In this document: positions 56,499-64,000 of the stretch, piece after piece
Layout of the letters: each line of letters opens with the position of its first letter
How positions within the stretch are numbered: position 1 is the first letter of the stretch
Source: Paracoccus saliphilus
Lineage (GTDB): Bacteria; Pseudomonadota; Alphaproteobacteria; Rhodobacterales; Rhodobacteraceae
DNA: 64,000 nt
Assembly (NCBI RefSeq): GCF_028553805.1
Contig: NZ_CP067140.1
Coordinates: 4,160,001-4,224,000 of the forward strand
Reading direction: 5' to 3'
Program-made: the position numbers and the translations under genes
Notes under the pieces: model-generated
What the model was told of the DNA's origin: nothing
What the model saw: only the letters and a program-made list of their open reading frames with translations
Database searches by the model: none

Positions 56499-57656
56499 TC
56501 AGCGCCAGCGAGACACGCAGGGGATCTTGGTCCGGTCGCAACGATCCGCATATTTCCGCGCAATCTCGCTCACCTCTTCCATGATCCCCGCCTGCAACCT
56601 GATCGGCTCCAACCCCATGCCAATGAAACGATCATTGATGACATACAGGTCGTTCTCGGAGGCCTCGTTGCGCGGATTGTCCAGATAGGCGACCTCGACC
56701 CCGGTCTGCTCATTGATCATCTGCGCAAGGTCACGCACCCGGTGTGTTTCGGTCATCTGGTTGAGGATGTTGACCCGATCACCCTTCTTGGGCGGATTCG
56801 TGAGTGCAAGCTCGATACAGCGACAGGTGTCCTGGATATGGATGAAGGCGCGGGTCTGTCCGCCGGTGCCGTGAACGGTCATCGGATAATCGACCGCCGC
56901 CTGCATGATGAAACGGTTCAGCACCGTGCCGTAATCGCCATCATAGTCAAAACGGTTGATAAGCCGTTCGTCCAGCTTGGTGTCCTCTGTCTGGGTTCCC
57001 CAGACAATACCCTGATGCAGGTCGGTGATCTTGACGCCGTCATTCTTGTTGTAAAAGCCGAAGAACAGCTGATCCTGACTTTTCGTCATGTGATAGATTG
57101 AGCCGGGATTGGTGGGATAAAGAATCTCCTGCTCGGCATCGCCGCTTGGTGTTTCCACCTTTACCTTCAGATAACCTTCGGGGATCTTCATGCCCGCGGT
57201 GCCGTATCCATAGACCCCCATCGTGCCCAGATGCACGAGATGGATATCCTGCTTCGATTCAACGATGGCGGCCAGCACATCATTGGTGGCGTTGAGGTTG
57301 TTGTTGACCGTGTAGCGCTTGTGATAGCTGGATTTCATCGAATAGGGCGCGGCGCGCTGCTCGGCGAAATGGATCACGGCATCCGGCTGCTCTTCCTTGA
57401 AGAGGGTCAGAAGCCGGTGATAATGCTCTCCAACCGTGAAATTGTAGAACCGGATCTCGTTGCCGGTCAGTTCCTTCCACACGCGCAACCTTTCGCCGAT
57501 CGGCCGGATGGGGGTCAGGCTTTCAACCTCGAGTTCAAGATCGATGGCCCGGCGGCTGAGATTGTCGACAATGATGACCTCGTGGCCACGACGCGACAGA
57601 TGGAGAGCAGTCGGCCAGCCACAGAAACCGTCGCCGCCAAGGATAACTATCTTCAT
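56499..57656 (-). CDS. sqdB: UDP-sulfoquinovose synthase SqdB (SQD1 type)
   Basis: SqdB makes UDP-sulfoquinovose from UDP-glucose and sulfite, the head group of the sulfolipid SQDG. The 385-residue SDR-type protein closely resembles plant SQD1: [17 protein letters not shown] (NAD loop), [41 protein letters not shown], and [38 protein letters not shown]. No sqdA, sqdC or sqdD is next to it. The ATG at 57656 is preceded only by a weak GGGAAG. It links to UDP-glucose from galU 20 kb away. Confidence 0.9.
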   Translation of the reverse strand: MKIVILGGDGFCGWPTALHLSRRGHEVIIVDNLSRRAIDLELEVESLTPIRPIGERLRVWKELTGNEIRFYNFTVGEHYHRLLTLFKEEQPDAVIHFAEQRAAPYSMKSSYHKRYTVNNNLNATNDVLAAIVESKQDIHLVHLGTMGVYGYGTAGMKIPEGYLKVKVETPSGDAEQEILYPTNPGSIYHMTKSQDQLFFGFYNKNDGVKITDLHQGIVWGTQTEDTKLDERLINRFDYDGDYGTVLNRFIMQAAVDYPMTVHGTGGQTRAFIHIQDTCRCIELALTNPPKKGDRVNILNQMTETHRVRDLAQMINEQTGVEVAYLDNPRNEASENDLYVINDRFIGMGLEPIRLQAGIMEEVSEIARKYADRCDRTKIPCVSRWR

Positions 57657-57859
57657 GTCTTGGACTTCCCGCATTAGCCGTCCGATTTGCGGCAATATAT
57701 GTCTCATTCTCCCCATGAGATAAAGCGGGAATGCCCGTCGATATCCGTCGCTTGCCCATCTGGATCGAGATGGCGGTACGAGTATTCCCATTCACACGGG
57801 CTGCTGGCCTTTTCCGTTTGCTCGCGTCACGATGATGCAAGAGGAAAACGGGACTTCGA

Positions 57860-59212
57860 ATGGATCGCGGAGAGCAGCAACTGACCGGGCTTCTGGCACG
57901 CGCAAGCGTGCTGGTGGTCGATGACGAGCCGGGCATGCGGAATTTCCTGGTCAAGACGCTGACCCCGCATTGCCTGTCGGTCGCCGAGGCCGGAAACACG
58001 GTGGAGGCCGAGGCGGAGCTTGCCCGGCGGCATTTCGACGTCATGATCCTCGACAACATGATGCCGGGCCAGCGCGGCCTGGATTGGCTGGCCGAGCAGC
58101 GCGGCAAGGGCGGGTTCACAGATACGATCATGGTCACCGCCTATGCCGACCTGGAAACCGCGATCGAGGCGATGCGGGCGGGCGCCGCCGATTTCGTGCT
58201 GAAACCGTTCCGCTCGAACCAGTTGCTGAACGCCGTGGGCCGCTGCATCCAGATGGCGCAGCTGCGGCGCGAGAACATGCTGCTCCGGCGCGAATTGGAC
58301 GGGCAGGATATCGGTCAGCAACGGCGCGAGCTGATCGGATCGTCGCCCGCCATCGCCGCCACGCGCGACATGCTGGCCCGTATCCGCGACGTGACCACGC
58401 CGGTGCTGATCACGGGTGCGTCGGGAACCGGCAAGGAGGTCGCGGCACGGCATATGCACGTGACGTCGCATCGCTCTGCGGCGCCATTTGTGCCGATCAA
58501 CTGCTCTGCCATACCCGCCGAGATGATCGAAAGCGAGTTGTTCGGCCATGTGGCGGGGGCATTTCCCGGCGCGGGGGCGGCACGAGAGGGCTTGCTGCCG
58601 TCGGCACAGGGGGGAACGGTCTTTCTCGACGATGTCGCCGGCCTCAGCCCTTCTGCGCAATCGGCGTTGCGGCGGGTGCTGGAGGACGGGACGGTCAGGC
58701 CGGTCGGCGCGGAGCGGGAAACGCGGCTTGACCTGCGTTTCGTCCTGGCCACCAGCAGGGCATTGGACCGGGAAGTCGCCGAAGGCCGCTTCCGCGAGGA
58801 CCTGTTCTTTCGCATCAATGTCATCGAGCTGCGAATGCCGGCACTGGCGGAGCGCGAAGGGGACATCATAGAACTGGCAGCCCTGTTCCTGCGGGAAATT
58901 GCCTCCCGTCTCGATCTTCCCCGGTTGGAGATCGACAGCACCACCCGTGCCGCCTTGCTGCGCCACAACTGGCCGGGCAATATTCGCGAATTGCGGAACT
59001 TCATCGAAAGATCGCTGATTTTCGGGCGATTTCCGCTCGAAACCCTGGCACCGCCATCGGAACAGGGCCCTATCGAGCCCTTGATGCAGGTCGAGAGACG
59101 GGAAATCCTGCGCGCCCTCGATGCGACCGGCGGCAACCGTTCGGAAGCGGCAAGGCGGCTCGGCGTCTCGCGCAAGACCATCGACCGCAAATGCGCGGCG
59201 TGGGGATTGTGA
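57860..59212 (+). CDS. NtrC-family response regulator with a degenerate GAFTGA loop
   Basis: The 450-residue regulator has a receiver domain (Asp21, Asp22, phospho-acceptor Asp65 in ILDNMMPG, Lys115), an AAA+ domain (Walker A GASGTGKE, 186-193; Arg fingers in FREDLFFRINVIELRMPALAERE), and a Fis-type HTH (GGNRSEAARRLGVSRKTIDRK). The sigma-54 contact loop is GAFPGA (233-238) instead of GAFTGA, and Walker B is FLDDV rather than FLDE. It is followed 3 bases later by its kinase. It may not act through sigma-54 in the normal way. Confidence 0.92.
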   Translation: MDRGEQQLTGLLARASVLVVDDEPGMRNFLVKTLTPHCLSVAEAGNTVEAEAELARRHFDVMILDNMMPGQRGLDWLAEQRGKGGFTDTIMVTAYADLETAIEAMRAGAADFVLKPFRSNQLLNAVGRCIQMAQLRRENMLLRRELDGQDIGQQRRELIGSSPAIAATRDMLARIRDVTTPVLITGASGTGKEVAARHMHVTSHRSAAPFVPINCSAIPAEMIESELFGHVAGAFPGAGAAREGLLPSAQGGTVFLDDVAGLSPSAQSALRRVLEDGTVRPVGAERETRLDLRFVLATSRALDREVAEGRFREDLFFRINVIELRMPALAEREGDIIELAALFLREIASRLDLPRLEIDSTTRAALLRHNWPGNIRELRNFIERSLIFGRFPLETLAPPSEQGPIEPLMQVERREILRALDATGGNRSEAARRLGVSRKTIDRKCAAWGL

Positions 59213-59215
59213 GGA

Positions 59216-61183
59216 ATGTCGGGTCCGGGACGTCTCCTGCGCTCGGTTCGCGTGCGCCTGCTGGTGATCGCCTTGCTGCCGATGCTGGTGCTGTTCCCGG
59301 TCATGCTGGGCGGCGCGATGCTGCGTTGGTCGAACAAGATGGACAACCTGCTGATCGTCAAGGTCAACAGCGACCTGACCATCGCCGATCAATATTTGCA
59401 GCACCTGCTGGAAAATTCTGTCGAACGGCTTGACGCGCTGGCCGGTTCGGTCGCCTTCGAAGAGGCGCTGCAAAGGGACGGGGCCAAGGCCTATATCGCG
59501 GCACGCAAGGAGGAGCTCGGGCTGGATTTCCTCTACCTGTCGGATGGAAGCCCGTTACCCCGGGGGTTTGTCCCGAGGGATTGGCCCGTCATCGAGGACG
59601 CGTTGGCCGGAGCGCCCCGCAGCGCCATCGATATCCTGAGCGCTGGCCAACTTGACGCGCTGTCGCCCGGCCTGCCGGAACGCGCCGCGATCCGGCTTGT
59701 GCCGACTCGCGCCGCCCGGCCAACCGACCGCTTGACGGAAGATCGCGGCATGATCATCCACTCCGCCGCGCCAGTGACCATGCCCGATGGCACGCGCCGG
59801 GCATTGGTCGGCGGGGTGCTTCTGAACCGCAATCTCGATTTCATCGATACGATCAATGCGCTTGTCTATCGCGAACGCTCCCTGCCCGAAGGCAGTCAGG
59901 GCACAGCGACGCTGTTCCTGGACGATGTGCGCATCTCGACCAATGTCCGGCTGTTCGAGAATGTCCGCGCCCTTGGCACCCGTGTCTCCGCCGAGGTGCG
60001 TCAGCGGGTGCTTGACGATGGAGCGACATGGCTGGATCGCGCCTTCGTGGTCAATGACTGGTATATCTCTGCCTATCAGCCGATCACCGACAGCAAGGGC
60101 GAGAATGTCGGCATGCTCTATGTCGGCTTTCTCGAAGCCCCGTTTCAGCGCCAGAAAATCAACACGATCGTGGCGCTGTCGCTGATCTTTGTCTTCGTTG
60201 CCGCGATCTCGGTCCCGATTTTCCTGCGGTGGGCAGGGCGGATTTTTCGGCCGCTGGAGCGAATGACCCAGACCATCGCCGAGGTCGAAGCCGGAAATCT
60301 GGACGCGCGGAACGGTCCTCATGAGGAAAGCGGTGAGATCGCGCAGGTCGCACAGCATCTGGACGGGTTGCTGAACGCCGTGCAAGAGCGTGATCGGCAG
60401 CTGCGCGATTGGGGCGAAAGCCTGGAGCAGAAGGTCGAGGAGCGAACCCGTGACCTGCAAGAGGCCAACAGCAAGCTGGAACGCGCGACCGAACGCCTGA
60501 TCATGTCCGAGAAACTGGCGGCAGTGGGAGAAATCACCGCCGGTGTCGCGCATGAGATCAACAATCCCATCGCGGTAATCCAGGGCAACCTGGACGTGGC
60601 GCGCGACCTGCTTGGAGAGGATGCGAAGAAGGTGGAAACGGAGTTCCGGCTGATCGACGACCAGGTCTATCGTGTCGGTGTGATCGTCTCGAAGCTGCTG
60701 CAATTCGCGCGCCCGGCCGAATATTCCGGCGCCGCCAACCTGATCGTTCCGGCAGAGGTCGCGCGCGACTGCCTGGTTCTGACCCGTCAACAGATCGAGA
60801 AGGCCCGGATCGAGAGCCGCACGAATTTCGCCACGACGCGCGCGGTGCTGATGGAACGGACCGAACTTCAGCAGGTGGTTGTCAACCTGATCCTCAACGC
60901 CGTTCACGCCATGCCGGGTGGCGGCATCCTGACAATGAGCGTCCTGGACGAGGACGACCATGTCGTCATCCGGATCGAGGACACGGGATCAGGCATCCCG
61001 TCCGAGACGCTGAAACGCATCTTCGATCCGTTCTTCACCACCAAGCAGGCGCAGGGTACCGGGCTTGGCCTGTCGATCAGCCAGCAGCTGGTCGGCCGAA
61101 TCGGCGGGCGCATCGTGGCGGCGTCCGAGCCCGGTCAGGGCAGCCGTTTCGACATCATTCTGCCAGCCGCCGAAAATTCCTGA
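59216..61183 (+). CDS. Sensor histidine kinase with extracytoplasmic double-Cache-like domain
   Basis: The 655-residue kinase has an N-terminal membrane segment (LLVIALLPMLVLFPVMLGGAM), a large periplasmic sensor domain (about 45-310) typical of Cache modules that bind small organic acids, a second helix (VALSLIFVFVAAISVPIFL), HAMP, a coiled coil (WGESLEQKVEERTRDLQEANSKLERA), the phospho-acceptor His446 in GVAHEINNPIAVIQG, and the HATPase N, G1 and G2 boxes (NLILNAVHAM, DTGSGIP, GTGLGLS). It pairs with the regulator upstream and probably senses the substrate of the transporter downstream. Confidence 0.94.
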   Translation: MSGPGRLLRSVRVRLLVIALLPMLVLFPVMLGGAMLRWSNKMDNLLIVKVNSDLTIADQYLQHLLENSVERLDALAGSVAFEEALQRDGAKAYIAARKEELGLDFLYLSDGSPLPRGFVPRDWPVIEDALAGAPRSAIDILSAGQLDALSPGLPERAAIRLVPTRAARPTDRLTEDRGMIIHSAAPVTMPDGTRRALVGGVLLNRNLDFIDTINALVYRERSLPEGSQGTATLFLDDVRISTNVRLFENVRALGTRVSAEVRQRVLDDGATWLDRAFVVNDWYISAYQPITDSKGENVGMLYVGFLEAPFQRQKINTIVALSLIFVFVAAISVPIFLRWAGRIFRPLERMTQTIAEVEAGNLDARNGPHEESGEIAQVAQHLDGLLNAVQERDRQLRDWGESLEQKVEERTRDLQEANSKLERATERLIMSEKLAAVGEITAGVAHEINNPIAVIQGNLDVARDLLGEDAKKVETEFRLIDDQVYRVGVIVSKLLQFARPAEYSGAANLIVPAEVARDCLVLTRQQIEKARIESRTNFATTRAVLMERTELQQVVVNLILNAVHAMPGGGILTMSVLDEDDHVVIRIEDTGSGIPSETLKRIFDPFFTTKQAQGTGLGLSISQQLVGRIGGRIVAASEPGQGSRFDIILPAAENS

Positions 61184-61193
61184 GAAGGACAGA

Positions 61194-61289
61194 ATGTCCC
61201 AATTCCGGCCGCCTTTCGACCAAGGCGGCGGACAGATTGTCGCGATTATCGGCGCCATTGCCGTTTCCGTCGGTCAGAATGTCTATTAA
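61194..61289 (+). CDS. 31-residue membrane peptide, possible small partner of the OFA transporter
   Basis: An ATG at 61194, 10 bases after the kinase stop and behind AGAAGGACAG, opens 31 codons ending at TAA 61287-61289. The peptide has a polar N terminus (MSQFRPPFDQGGG) and one hydrophobic helix (IVAIIGAIAVSVGQNVY). The codon use fits its neighbours. Small single-helix partners are annotated next to some OFA-type MFS transporters in other bacteria (from memory), so a similar role is possible here. Confidence 0.6.
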   Translation: MSQFRPPFDQGGGQIVAIIGAIAVSVGQNVY

Positions 61290-61412
61290 CTAATTGATAT
61301 TGCTATAAAAATAAATTGACGCGCGACATCGGCATGACCACAATCCCTTGGCATGAACAGTGGGGGACGTCGAGTGAAACCGGCGCGAACCACGACCTTG
61401 GGAGGAGGATTC

Positions 61413-63137
61413 ATGGAAAACGCCAAGCCCGGCGGCGCGCTCGCATTCCTGCGCAAAGAGAACATCGTCGCCAAGCCCGGTTTCAACCGCTGGCTCGTAC
61501 CCCCCGCATCCATTGCCATTCATCTCTGCATCGGCTCGGTCTATGCGTGGTCGGTGTTCAACCCGCCGCTGACCCGCGAACTCGGTGTCGTCGCATCAAG
61601 TGCCGAGGACTGGAGCCTCGGCTCGGTCGTCTGGATTTTCTCGGTGGCGATCGTGTTTCTCGGCCTTGCCGCGGCCTTTGCCGGCAAATGGCTGGAAGAG
61701 GTCGGCCCGCGCATGGTCGGGGTGCTGGCGGCCTTCCTGTGGGGCGGCGGCTTCCTCATCGGCTCTCTCGGCATCTCGCTGCATCAGCTCTGGCTGATCT
61801 ACCTGGGTTACGGTGTGCTGGGCGGCTGCGGGTTGGGACTGGGCTACGTCTCTCCGGTCTCGACCCTGCTGCGCTGGTTCCCCGACCGCCGCGGCATGGC
61901 GACCGGCATGGCCATCATGGGTTTTGGCGGCGGCGCGATGATCGGCGCGCCCGTCAATGGCTGGCTGCTGAACCTGTACGAGAAGGCGCCGGATTACCTG
62001 GGCGCGCAGGGCACGGTGGAGACCATGGTCGAGAACGGCCGGGTGTTCGCCGAGACCGCTGCCGGCAAGGTGGAGGTGGTGATCGCCAATGCCGCCCAGG
62101 CCGCCGAGATCGGGGGAGAGGCCGGCCTGTATGCCATCGGCACCGGCAACACGGGGGCCGCGCAAACCTTCATGACACTGGGGATCGTCTATTTCTGCGT
62201 GATGATCCTGGCCTCCTTCATGTATCGCGTGCCTGCCAAGGACTGGAAGCCCGAGGGCTGGGTGCCCAAACCCGCCAAATCCGGGCTGGTCACGCAGAAC
62301 AACGTGCATATCGACCAGGCGCTGAAGACGCCGCAATTCTGGCAGATGTGGCTGATGCTGTGCTTCAACGTCACCGCCGGGATCGGGGTGATCGGTGTCG
62401 CCAAGACGATGATGTCCGAGATCTATGGCACCACCATGCCCGGCATCGTCACCGCGGCTTTCGCCTCGACCTATGTGCTGATGATCTCGGTGTTCAACAT
62501 GTGCGGGCGGTTCTTCTGGGCCTCGACCTCGGATTACATCGGCCGCAAGATGACCTATCACTGCTTCTTCGTGCTGGGCACGCTGCTGTATCTGTCGATC
62601 CCGTTCTTCGCCTCGGCAGGGGCCGAGAGCCCGAACGTGATCTACCTGGTCGGCTTCTATGTCGCCACGATGATCATCTTCTCGATGTATGGCGGCGGGT
62701 TCGCGACCATCCCGGCCTATCTGGCCGACATGTTCGGCACCATGCATGTGGGCGGCATTCACGGCAGGCTCCTGACCGCATGGTCGGCGGCCGGGGTGCT
62801 CGGGCCGTTGGCGATCACCTCGCTGCGGGATTTATCGGTGGGCAAGGCGGTCACCGACCTGACCAGCAGGATCGATCCGGCGGCATTCGCCGAGAAATTC
62901 GGTGCGCCCATCGAGCAGCTCGACCAGCTTGTCGCCGCCAAGACCGTGACCATCGCCAAGCTGATGGAGATCGCTCCAGAAGGCACCATCGATCCGACCT
63001 CAAGCCTCTACAACACAACCATGTACGCCATGGCCGGACTGCTCGTCATCGCATTCTTCGCCAATCTGCTGATGCGTCCCGTTAAGGAACACCATCATCA
63101 CGACGAGCCGGAATTGCAGGCCATACCGGCTGAATAA
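61413..63137 (+). CDS. OFA-family (oxalate/formate antiporter-like) MFS transporter
   Basis: The 574-residue protein has 12 or more helices with OFA-family phrases: IGSVYAWSVFNPPLTRELGV, GLGLGYVSPVSTLLRWFPDRRGMATGMAIMGFGGGAMIG and LMLCFNVTAGIGVIGVAKTMMSEI. A long loop (about 195-265) separates helix groups, and the C terminus ends in HHHHDEPE. It probably moves a small monocarboxylate or dicarboxylate sensed by the upstream two-component system. GGAGGAGG lies just before the ATG at 61413. It could also have its own promoter in 61290-61412. Confidence 0.9.
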   Translation: MENAKPGGALAFLRKENIVAKPGFNRWLVPPASIAIHLCIGSVYAWSVFNPPLTRELGVVASSAEDWSLGSVVWIFSVAIVFLGLAAAFAGKWLEEVGPRMVGVLAAFLWGGGFLIGSLGISLHQLWLIYLGYGVLGGCGLGLGYVSPVSTLLRWFPDRRGMATGMAIMGFGGGAMIGAPVNGWLLNLYEKAPDYLGAQGTVETMVENGRVFAETAAGKVEVVIANAAQAAEIGGEAGLYAIGTGNTGAAQTFMTLGIVYFCVMILASFMYRVPAKDWKPEGWVPKPAKSGLVTQNNVHIDQALKTPQFWQMWLMLCFNVTAGIGVIGVAKTMMSEIYGTTMPGIVTAAFASTYVLMISVFNMCGRFFWASTSDYIGRKMTYHCFFVLGTLLYLSIPFFASAGAESPNVIYLVGFYVATMIIFSMYGGGFATIPAYLADMFGTMHVGGIHGRLLTAWSAAGVLGPLAITSLRDLSVGKAVTDLTSRIDPAAFAEKFGAPIEQLDQLVAAKTVTIAKLMEIAPEGTIDPTSSLYNTTMYAMAGLLVIAFFANLLMRPVKEHHHHDEPELQAIPAE

Positions 63138-63311
63138 GGGGCGCGCTCGGTTATCCGGAGGTTGGCTGATTCTTCCCTTTCGCAGGCCATTGGGGGCCAT
63201 GCGCTCCCCACCTCCTTTCCGGACAGGGCCCAGTACGGATATCGCATGAGATAGCCGATGCGTGCCGAAACCATCCGCAAGGAACTTGTCCTTGGTGGCA
63301 AGGCGTGCGCG

Positions 63312-64000
63312 TCACTCTACGATATCGCCCTTAAGGAATGCCCGCGCCTGAGAGGTAGAGGGCCCGTCGAAAAATTCCGGGGCGTCGCCCTGATCGTGAA
63401 CCTTGCCACGTAAGAGGAATACGACCTGATCGGCCAGACGCCGCGCCTGTCCCATATCGTGGGTCGACATGATCAAACGGGTTCCCCGCGCCTTGGCCGA
63501 TTGCAAAATATCCTCGATTTCCCGTGTCGCCCGCCCATCCAGAGACGAACAGGGCTCATCGAGGAACACAAGCCTTGGATCGGAGATCAGCGCCCGGGCC
63601 AGGGCCAGTTTCTGCTGTTCTCCACCCGACAGAATTGAGGCCTGTCGATCAAGCATCCTGTCCAGAGCGACCTTTTCGGCCCATTCCCGCGCCCGTGCCC
63701 TTGCGTCAAGACGAGATGTACCGTGAATCACAAGCGGATAGATCAGGTTCTGCTCAACCGTTCGACGTAGCATGACCGGGCGCTGAAAGACGAAAGCCTG
63801 CTGTCGGCGCGCCTCCTGCATCGGGCAGGCCCAAGTGATCGACCCTCCCGTCAGCCGGGCCGCGCCATGCAGCAGGCGCAGGAACGAGGTCTTGCCCGAG
63901 CCGTTTGGTCCGATAACGACGCAGGTTCCCCGCCCCTCCAGCGTCAGGTCGATCGGACCGACAAGCACGGTGCCGCGTCGCGATGTCCGGGCACCGGCCA
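63312..64000 (-). CDS. ABC transporter ATP-binding protein, tungstate/molybdate-like (partial)
   Basis: The visible 229 codons run off the right edge; the GTG at 63968 is not needed as a start because the frame stays open to the edge with a family-like sequence. Walker A is GPNGSGKTS, signature LSGGEQQKLALARAL, Walker B LVFLDEPCSSLD, and switch His STHDMGQA. The FQRPVMLRRTVEQNLIYPL region and the small size fit TupC-type tungstate importers. The N terminus and the other subunits are outside. The 174 bases to its left (63138-63311) hold nothing I can name. Confidence 0.82.
   Translation of the reverse strand, partial: AGARTSRRGTVLVGPIDLTLEGRGTCVVIGPNGSGKTSFLRLLHGAARLTGGSITWACPMQEARRQQAFVFQRPVMLRRTVEQNLIYPLVIHGTSRLDARARAREWAEKVALDRMLDRQASILSGGEQQKLALARALISDPRLVFLDEPCSSLDGRATREIEDILQSAKARGTRLIMSTHDMGQARRLADQVVFLLRGKVHDQGDAPEFFDGPSTSQARAFLKGDIVE

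Noticed and set aside
57827..59473. 548-codon open frame on the minus strand
   Set aside because: Antisense to the response regulator and start of the kinase, both of which have complete motif sets; rich in Gln, Arg and His as shadow frames are.
61290..61412. Sigma-54 promoter before the OFA transporter
   Set aside because: TTGGCATGAACAGTGG has a GG element but lacks the TTGC -12 element at the right spacing.
61316..63085. 589-codon open frame on the plus strand
   Set aside because: A different frame of the OFA transporter gene; Arg/His-rich with no hydrophobic segments, while the other frame is a clear 12-helix protein.

Overview
The window is a gene-dense, high-GC chromosomal segment. It has about 63 protein genes, mostly in short operons whose neighbours overlap by ATGA or GTGA, and no rRNA, tRNA, CRISPR array, insertion sequence or prophage that I can see. 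The gene families point to an alphaproteobacterium of the Rhodobacterales, most likely Paracoccus or a close relative: a TRAP transporter, a Mur-type Fur protein, an IalB-like protein, a two-part GT14 protein of the kind common in this order, a UDP-sulfoquinovose synthase, and dispersed CTTCTTCATGCAAATATCCC hairpin elements. The genus is an inference.

Layout. 1-9.3 kb: MsrPQ methionine sulfoxide repair, a DUF302 protein, a lipase-like hydrolase, RecQ, YggT, a thioesterase, a UMF1-type MFS protein, MepA, a phytase-like protein and a VUT/YhhQ queuosine-precursor transporter. 9.35-10.0 kb is a 667-base gap holding a candidate small structured gene, a 148-base repeat with four phased GTACAC boxes, and a REP-like hairpin. 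10-13.7 kb: thiolase, a ModE-type HTH protein, and a divergent AmpR-type regulator and class A beta-lactamase pair with a 40-codon leader ORF coupled to the lactamase. 13.8-16.7 kb: TRAP dctPQM. 16.9-18.6 kb: queCDE behind a preQ1-I riboswitch. 18.8-23.6 kb: an exported Sel1-like protein, then an amidohydrolase and transporter opposite a MarR regulator.

23.6-27.7 kb: the sitABCD manganese/iron importer opposite a Mur-like Fur protein, with two tandem operator-like sites between them. 27.7-29.5 kb: a nitrilase, GNAT and SnoaL operon. 29.7-40.1 kb is a surface-glycan region: phosphomannomutase, a two-domain sulfotransferase, GT14, two tandem GT2 enzymes, galE (frameshifted in this sequence), galU, kdsB and cysQ. 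CysQ clears PAP, the by-product of sulfotransferases, so this region may make a sulfated polysaccharide. 40.3-49.4 kb is mostly housekeeping: YaiI, DapD, a LOG-family protein, ZinT with a Zur box, RlmN, an IalB-like protein, asparaginase II, a TSUP exporter, nitronate monooxygenase and SerB. 49.5-49.7 kb holds the second copy of the 148-base repeat, inverted.

49.7-56.5 kb: a five-gene sugar ABC import and catabolism operon opposite a LacI regulator with a palindromic operator. 56.5-57.7 kb: an isolated sqdB. 57.9-63.1 kb: an NtrC-like response regulator with a degenerate GAFTGA loop, its sensor kinase, a 31-residue membrane peptide and an OFA-type MFS transporter. The right edge cuts an ABC ATPase that resembles tungstate importers.

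The most useful observations are the preQ1-I riboswitch before queC, the paired 148-base repeats with 11-bp phased boxes, the small gene at 9.4 kb whose ribosome site is fully paired, and the single-base frameshift in galE.
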